Shown: positions 59,228 to 64,000 of the stretch, piece by piece
Layout: every line of letters starts with the position of its first letter
Position numbering within the stretch: the first letter of the stretch is position 1
Source of the DNA: Sarcocystis neurona
Taxonomy: Eukaryota; Apicomplexa; Conoidasida; Eucoccidiorida; Sarcocystidae
NCBI GenBank assembly: GCA_000727475.1
Contig: KL647335.1
Location: 268,735-332,734 of the forward strand
DNA: 64,000 nt
Reading direction: 5' to 3'
Notes under the pieces: model-generated
Database searches by the model: none
What the model was told of the DNA's origin: nothing
The model's input: the letters and a program-made list of their open reading frames with translations, nothing else
Position numbers and translations under genes: made by a program

Positions 59228-61055
59228 TGATAAGACGTGACGCAATCGAGGACACAGGGATTAGGGTGCGAGAACAGTCCGGGCCTCCAGGTTGGGCATC
59301 TTGAACTCGCCTATGTATGTTTTTCAGCTTCTTTCTTCCCTCAGGAAAGAGTGTGCCCTTTTGCATTCTCGTAGTAGCCGGTGAAACAGAACGGCGGTAT
59401 TCTTGACGTCGCAGAAGAATTGAGGCGACAAGTCCAGATTTTTGATAAGCGCGACGAGAGTGAGGTATTCTTTAGGCAAATCGTTCAGGGTGATGACAGG
59501 CTGTCTGAACTAGGCACCCGCTATGTGGGAAAAAGCAGATTTTTCTAAAATTTCAACGGACACACGCGAGTTCGGTGACTGTGGTGGATATACAGTTAGA
59601 GGCATTAGCGGTCACGAAGCCACCACCACTATGACATGGGAGATTACGGGCAAGTCGTACAAATGTGTACAGAGAAAAAGTTTGCGTGGGCAATTACGGC
59701 ACGGGACACTGAATACAAGACGCAGTCGGAGAAGTCCTTGAATGGAGACATGCGCCGTCTGTTGCACACGCAAGATGGTGGGGTCATCGAGACAACACGG
59801 AGAGGAACGGTTACCGCGGAAATTGTGTATGCACAGGTGATGGCTGTGCGCCTTGCATTTTTTGGTGCGTGTTGTGCGGGGCAGAGCCTTGTGTCTGTTT
59901 GAAATGAGTTGACTGAGGGAAGGAAGTCATGTCGAGACTGGTGTGGAAAGAGTACTCCACCTGCAATTGGAGCGCCGCCGTTGAAGTTTTCTTTTTTGCG
60001 GGGAGTAATTCAGCTGGTATGAACAAGAAACCTGTTGATATTCTGTAATCCATATGAGGTACACGCACATCTGAGCTTTGGCCAGATAATGACGGGGAAG
60101 GCATGTGAGCGAACAAGTGCGTCGGGTTACATGTTGCAAAGAAGGCCGGTATTCCGAGAGCTCAAAACCTGGGGGCTTTGCTATAGCGGAGTCGACGATT
60201 GAGAACGAGGCGTCCGAAGTTGTGGATGATCCAGCGTGGATATGGCTGTTAAACGGTTTTTCCTCAGGGAACACGGTTAATGCGCGTCGTCCAAAGGATG
60301 ACCTGTGGACAAAGCCCTTCGCCGGATGTCTTCAGTAGGAAGGTGTTGGAGTTTGAGCGCTCTTTGGAAATCCTACTTTTAATGACACTCAGTGGAAAAG
60401 GCAGCAACTGTGCTGGAAGGAAGCGGTTTTAGGCTAGGAGTGTGAAAGTTTTCTGAGTATTTTATATGACAGAAGACACACTCATCACCGAATGATAAGG
60501 AAGGGTGGCTCTAGATTTTTTGAGATGATTGAGGGGTCGTCCGCCCTACGTGTCTGCGCTAACCATTTTCCGTCTCCAACAGAGCAGTGTTTATGTCTGT
60601 AAACGTGACACAGCCCTGCACCTGTTACACTCTTCAGAGTGAGTGTGGAGGAGAAGTACATTTTGTTGAAAACGAAACCCGTAAACGCTCCAGTTTTACA
60701 AAAATGAGAACCCTTGTGATACGGACAAGGCAGTGGCCATGTGCATGATGCCCGACTGTCCCAGCGGGTGGGTGCACAGAGCCACTGAATCCTCGATGTC
60801 CAGATACGCGGAGAGAGCGACGTGAAGGCGAACTGGGCTGTCTCCAGTGAGATTGTCTGGAGTCGGAGTGGAACACTGTCTCTTACGTTTGCTTGGCCTT
60901 TCCAAGGGTGCGCTGGATCACTTAGCAAGAAACACCGGCTCCGCTGTCATCATTTGTGTCTGGACGTACGCTGTACCTGCGTCTTGCGACGCACGATGAA
61001 TCACCTGGGAACGGTGCGGCGTCTTGTGTTGGAAGTGAAAGTCTAATTTTAGAGG
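59228..61055 (+). pseudogene. array unit 12
   Basis: The frame 59636-59902 contains WAITARDTEYKTQSEKSLNG, LLHTQDGGVIE and CCAGQSLVSV, so two landmark segments stay fused in one frame here. The Cys-rich segment (59280-59400) is interrupted. The terminal-exon end and donor near 60440 are not recognisable. Confidence 0.55.
60105..60338 (+). pseudogene. FTSCKE-type segment, unit 12
   Basis: Open for 77 codons: SEQVRRVTCCKEGRYSESSK, AIAESTIENEASEVVDDPAW, then LLNGFSSGNTV and a Cys near the end at TAG. It aligns with unit 13 over its whole length without needing a frameshift in the first 45 codons. Confidence 0.6.
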
Positions 61056-62052
61056 GTAAGATAAACTGTGAGGCAAACGACGACGGACGAGCTGCGACGT
61101 GAAAGCAGCGCAGGCATCCCCTTGACAATCGTGGGTTCGCAAATATGCATCTGTCATCTTGTTCCGCCCCCTCACGAAGGAAGTAGTTGGGCTCTGGAGT
61201 GGGCAATGGGTCTGCATGTTGTGTCTAACCTTTTCCAATGCACACACCGCGTTGTCGGCTTTGCTGTGAGCCACGGTAGGTGAAGAATGACCCCTTTGTG
61301 TCGTCAGTGTTACAGCCTAAACAGAGGGGCGGGTGTCCCCTACCTGTGTCTTCAATGCCGCAGGGGGACTGCGACAAGAAAGTGGATCTTTCCGTCGGCT
61401 CGAAAAACGTCAGGAATCTATAAGGTGGCATCTGCAATGGTACAATACTCTGGGTGACTTAGGGGGCATGGTGTGCGGAATGAAGTACAAGTTCCTGAAG
61501 CCTCAACAACGAGAAGTGCGCGTTGTGGATGTGGCCGATATATGAGCAGAATGAGCACACTACCCGTACCAAGACAGGGATGACTACTGGTGAAATGGTC
61601 ATACGTCACCAGAACTCCTACGCGCTTGGAGAGGGAGATACGTCGATCGGCAAATATACGTTTGGATAGGCGCACGCGGGTGAGTTCCTGAGTGGAGCCC
61701 TACAGCTTCTGTTGCGCATACAAGATGGTGAAGTCGTCCATGAAAACAAGGAAGAAGACGTTAAGTAAGAAGGAAGTACGTAACCGTAGTGCTCTAATGC
61801 GTGTGTAACTCGCTGTTGGCACACTTTGTGGAGGCCAGGATTTTGTCTACGATTTCGAGGAAATTACTGAATAAACAAAGTAAGCGAGCGAGTGCTACGG
61901 AAAAAGAGGTTGCCGCATGGGATTGGTGCACCGTCTACGAAGTCGTGTATTCGTGGGGATTGATTCAGCGGGTGAGAAAAGAAAATCTCGATAGTCTGGA
62001 ATCGATGGTGTATGGACACTGCTCTTGGAAGCACACGTTGACAGGAAGGGAC

Positions 62053-62475
62053 GTGAGCGAACAGCTGAGTACGTTTACAAGTTGCAAGGAAAGCAGCTGT
62101 TCGGATAGTCCAGAAGGAGGGAACGCTGCTACGACGGAATCGACGATTAAGGGCGAAGCGCCTGAGGTTTTGGATTGGTCGCCACGGGTGCGGCCGTTAA
62201 GCGATCCTCCCCACAGAAAGCTCTGTCTGCGTTTCGTAGATAAAGCACCTTTCAGTGGAGCCATTCGTCGGACGCAATTAGAACTGAGGCGGAGGAGTCT
62301 GGGTGTTCTGAGAGTTTTCATGTTACGTCCAGTTGAAAAGATAGGAACACCTGTGAGTGGAGCCATTCGTCGGATGCCTTCAGAACGAAGGCGGAGGAGT
62401 CTGGGTGCTCTGATGGTATTCGTGTCACGTCCAGCTGGAAAAGGTGGGAAGCTTTTGGGGACACCTTCGGAGTGA
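62053..62475 (+). pseudogene. FTSCKE-type segment, unit 13, with duplication
   Basis: VSEQLSTFTSCKESSCSDSP, then NAATTESTIKGEAPEVLDWS align with units 9-12. It continues past the usual end through an in-frame tandem duplication (SGAIRRTQLELRRRSLGVLR, then SGAIRRMPSERRRRSLGALM) before a TGA. Confidence 0.6.
62254..62443 (+). repeat. in-frame tandem duplication, 102-base period
   Basis: AGTGGAGCCATTCGTCGG occurs at 62254 and again at 62356, and most of each copy matches up to CGTCCAG(T/C)TGGAAAAG. The period is 34 codons, so the frame is kept. Units 9-12 have only one copy, so it arose after unit 13 formed. Confidence 0.85.
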
Positions 62476-63015
62476 GAACACTGCCCTGTTGCCTAGTCTC
62501 GCGCGACAGAATCTGAGTTTCTAAGGGAACAGATGAGTCCTTGTAGCCATTTCGAGACGACGGAGATGTCGAGGCCTATGTCTCGTGGTCTCGCCGCTTT
62601 CTTTTTGCACGACGGAGTACAGTTACGTGAGTGTACGCATTACGGGAGTCAGCTGCTGCACTTTTTCGTGAGCGTTTGGAGGAAAGATAATTCATGATAA
62701 GGGAGGACGGTGGATGACCCTTTCGTTTCGGTACGTTGTGATACGGAATAGAGGCTTGATAGGCAGACCGCGCCCGACAGTTCCAGTGTGGGCGGCTCTG
62801 CACAGTCGCTGAATTCTCTGCCTTGGTATGCTGGAAGAGGCGATTCGAACGCGTGCCACTGATGTATCGAGTGGCAGACATATTGGAAAATGAGGAGAAC
62901 AGTGTCTACATCATAATCTGTACTTGATGGACGCATGGACTCCGGCGCCACCGCTTGTGTTGGCGCATACACTGGAGTGGCGTTGTATGATGGCTGATGA
63001 ATATGACGCCAGAGA

Positions 63016-64000
63016 GTAAAACAAACAGTAACGCAAATGAGGACTGAAGACCTGCTGCGTGACAACAACGCAGGTCTCCTAATTGTGAATCTGACCCTCC
63101 GAAATCCACAACTGTCAGCGTGTTTTGTCTCATGGAAGAAGAACGTTGTCGAGGCCTGGATTGCGCCTCTGGTTTGCATGTTGTGATTCAACTTCTGCAA
63201 CGCACAAATTACACGGTTCCCCGCTGTATGTCACGGTACTGTCTGCCACGGGAGGCGCAGAGTGACAAAGCATGCTTGTTCGTGTCTGCAAAATAAGAGA
63301 GGCAACAGATAGGGAGTATACTTGGTGTCGCAGGGGAAGTGTGGCGATAAAGCGAAATCTTTCGCCGGCACCAGGGAAGTCATGGATTTATTCAAGTGAA
63401 GCGTGCGCCGGAACGATAGCGTGTTCTTCCCCTGGTAAGGATGTCTCGGAGAAACTAGATGTTCAGAAGTGTGCACGCTGAGTCAGACGGGAACACTGGT
63501 AGGAAAAAAAATGTTGGTCACGAAACAACCAACGCTAGGACAGGGATTACTAGGAATGAGTCTGTCGCAGTAGTCAAACACCGTTCAGAAACGGAGAGTG
63601 ACACCAGCATGAATCAGCAATTATAGTGCTGGAGAGTGAATACAAGGCGCAGACCGAAAGGTTGATGAATGGAGGGCTAAAAGTTCTGTTGCAAAGCCAA
63701 AGGATGGAATCGTCCGCAAAAACATGGAATAGAGGTACTAACACAGAATTCACGTATGTATACGTGATGAGACTGTGCATTTATCACTTCTTCTTGCTGT
63801 GCGTTGTGCGGGGCAGAGCCCTGTGTCCGTCTGCGAGGAAGTGATTGAGTAAACAGAATAATAACGAGACTGTTGTGGGAAAAGATTTCTCCGCCTGCGA
63901 CTGGAAAACTGCCGTAGAATCGAGTTTTTTTGGGGGAGAAACTCAGCTTGTGAGAACAACAGTACTGTCGATATTTCGTATTCGATAGAATGTAGACCTT
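63016..64000 (+). pseudogene. array unit 14 (cut by window end)
   Basis: The Cys-rich segment near 63092-63265 reads RTLSRPGLRLWFACCDSTSA and is open up to TGA, aligning with unit 11. The frame 63614-63844 reads AIIVLESEYKAQTERLMNG and goes on to the C-V-V-R-G-R region, where a one-base shift gives CAGQSPVSVCEEVIE. The FTSCKE-type segment would lie beyond the window. Confidence 0.55.

Larger units (their letters stand above)
61056..63015 (+). pseudogene. array unit 13
   Basis: GAGG|GTAAGATAAAC opens the unit and the Cys-rich frame 61068-61283 is open. The 61670-61768 frame reads FLSGALQLLLRIQDGEVVHE and stops at TAA. A 224-codon frame from 61801 to 62475, the longest in the array, holds the region after the C-G-G-Q segment, ATEKEVAAWDWCTVYEVVYS, and the FTSCKE-type segment to a TGA. 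This length suggests that the true gene may have had a long exon here. Confidence 0.6.
35200..64000 (+). repeat. tandem array of diverged ~1.96 kb gene-derived units
   Basis: Head-to-tail units share ordered landmarks. The GTAAG-type landmark recurs near 39440, 41378, 43072, 45104, 47147, 49223, 51195, 53433, 55389, 57306, 59228, 61056 and 63016: spacings of 1.69-2.24 kb, mean about 1.96 kb. Downstream in each unit follow a TTGCTGTAG-like acceptor, a Cys-rich segment around CTGTGCAGCTGGTTTGCA, TTCGTAAAAATTCAACG, a WAIIVLESEY-type segment, a C-A-G-Q-x-F-V segment, an FTSCKE-type segment and a GTGAGC donor. Copies are well diverged, with indels. Conservation of reading frame between neighbours shows descent from a multi-exon gene. 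Individual units are described below; left boundary uncertain, right end cut by the window. Confidence 0.75.

Noticed and set aside
35200..64000. CRISPR array
   Set aside because: The repeat period is about 2 kb, copies are diverged and gene-derived, there are no short identical repeats with spacers, and the genome looks eukaryotic.
35200..64000. Transposon or retroelement array
   Set aside because: No reverse transcriptase, transposase, integrase, terminal repeats or poly(A) tails were recognised, and unit landmarks look like exon and splice borders. A profile search could still change this.
35200..64000. Confident naming of the array as SAG surface antigens
   Set aside because: Only a vague Trp/Phe-Val-Ala/Asn-Pro/Cys spacing was seen in unit 7. 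The expected conserved Cys pattern and GPI-type hydrophobic tails were not found in the units.
1..64000. tRNA and rRNA genes
   Set aside because: No convincing T-loop plus anticodon-stem arrangement or rRNA-like block was seen by eye. A covariance-model scan would be needed to exclude them.

Overview
The window looks like nuclear DNA of a coccidian apicomplexan, most likely an Eimeria species. The basis is composition: the first 14-16 kb is packed with AGC/CAG trinucleotide runs that leave several frames open on both strands, mixed with long TATACATA and TATATA microsatellites, while the rest is almost free of simple repeats. This alternation of repeat-rich and repeat-poor segments, with AGC runs encoding homopolymeric amino acid tracts, is a known hallmark of Eimeria chromosomes. 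No bacterial operon, rRNA, convincing tRNA, transposase or reverse transcriptase was seen. All alignments reported here were made by eye.

Layout: (1) 1-14.1 kb, repeat-rich segment. It holds a 689-base assembly gap (1857-2545) inside a CAG run and one multi-exon minus-strand gene, supported by exons at 13170-10667, 8246-8070, 7431-7141 and 5099-4886. The three junctions between them are all phase 0 with GT/AG borders. A less certain exon lies at 3356-3113. The product is unrecognised: an acidic, low-complexity N-terminal part followed by Leu/Trp-rich and basic coiled-coil-like exons. (2) 14.1-16.5 kb, transition with the last microsatellites and no clear gene. (3) 16.5-35 kb, repeat-poor DNA with no long ORF. 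A few open stretches have good splice borders or signal-peptide-like starts (18.3, 22.2, 23.4, 28.0-28.5, 29.2 and 31.6 kb); these are candidate exons only.

(4) 35-64 kb is the most striking part: a head-to-tail plus-strand array of at least 14 strongly diverged units. Between 39.4 and 63.0 kb the same landmark recurs 13 times, an average spacing of about 1.96 kb. Units share landmarks in the same order: a GTAAG donor, an acceptor like TTGCTGTAG, a Cys-rich segment, a segment like WAIIVLESEYKAQ, a segment like VSTDNGVMPAWLAVE, a segment like FTSCKEGRYFDSAEGG, and a GTGAGC donor. Several segments align in the same reading frame between neighbours with silent changes, so the array derives from a protein-coding, multi-exon gene family. 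Stops and frameshifts in most copies suggest decay, although missed introns could rescue some. I do not recognise the family. Expanded surface-antigen arrays are known in Eimeria and are one hypothesis, but I could not match a SAG signature. The array runs off the right edge.
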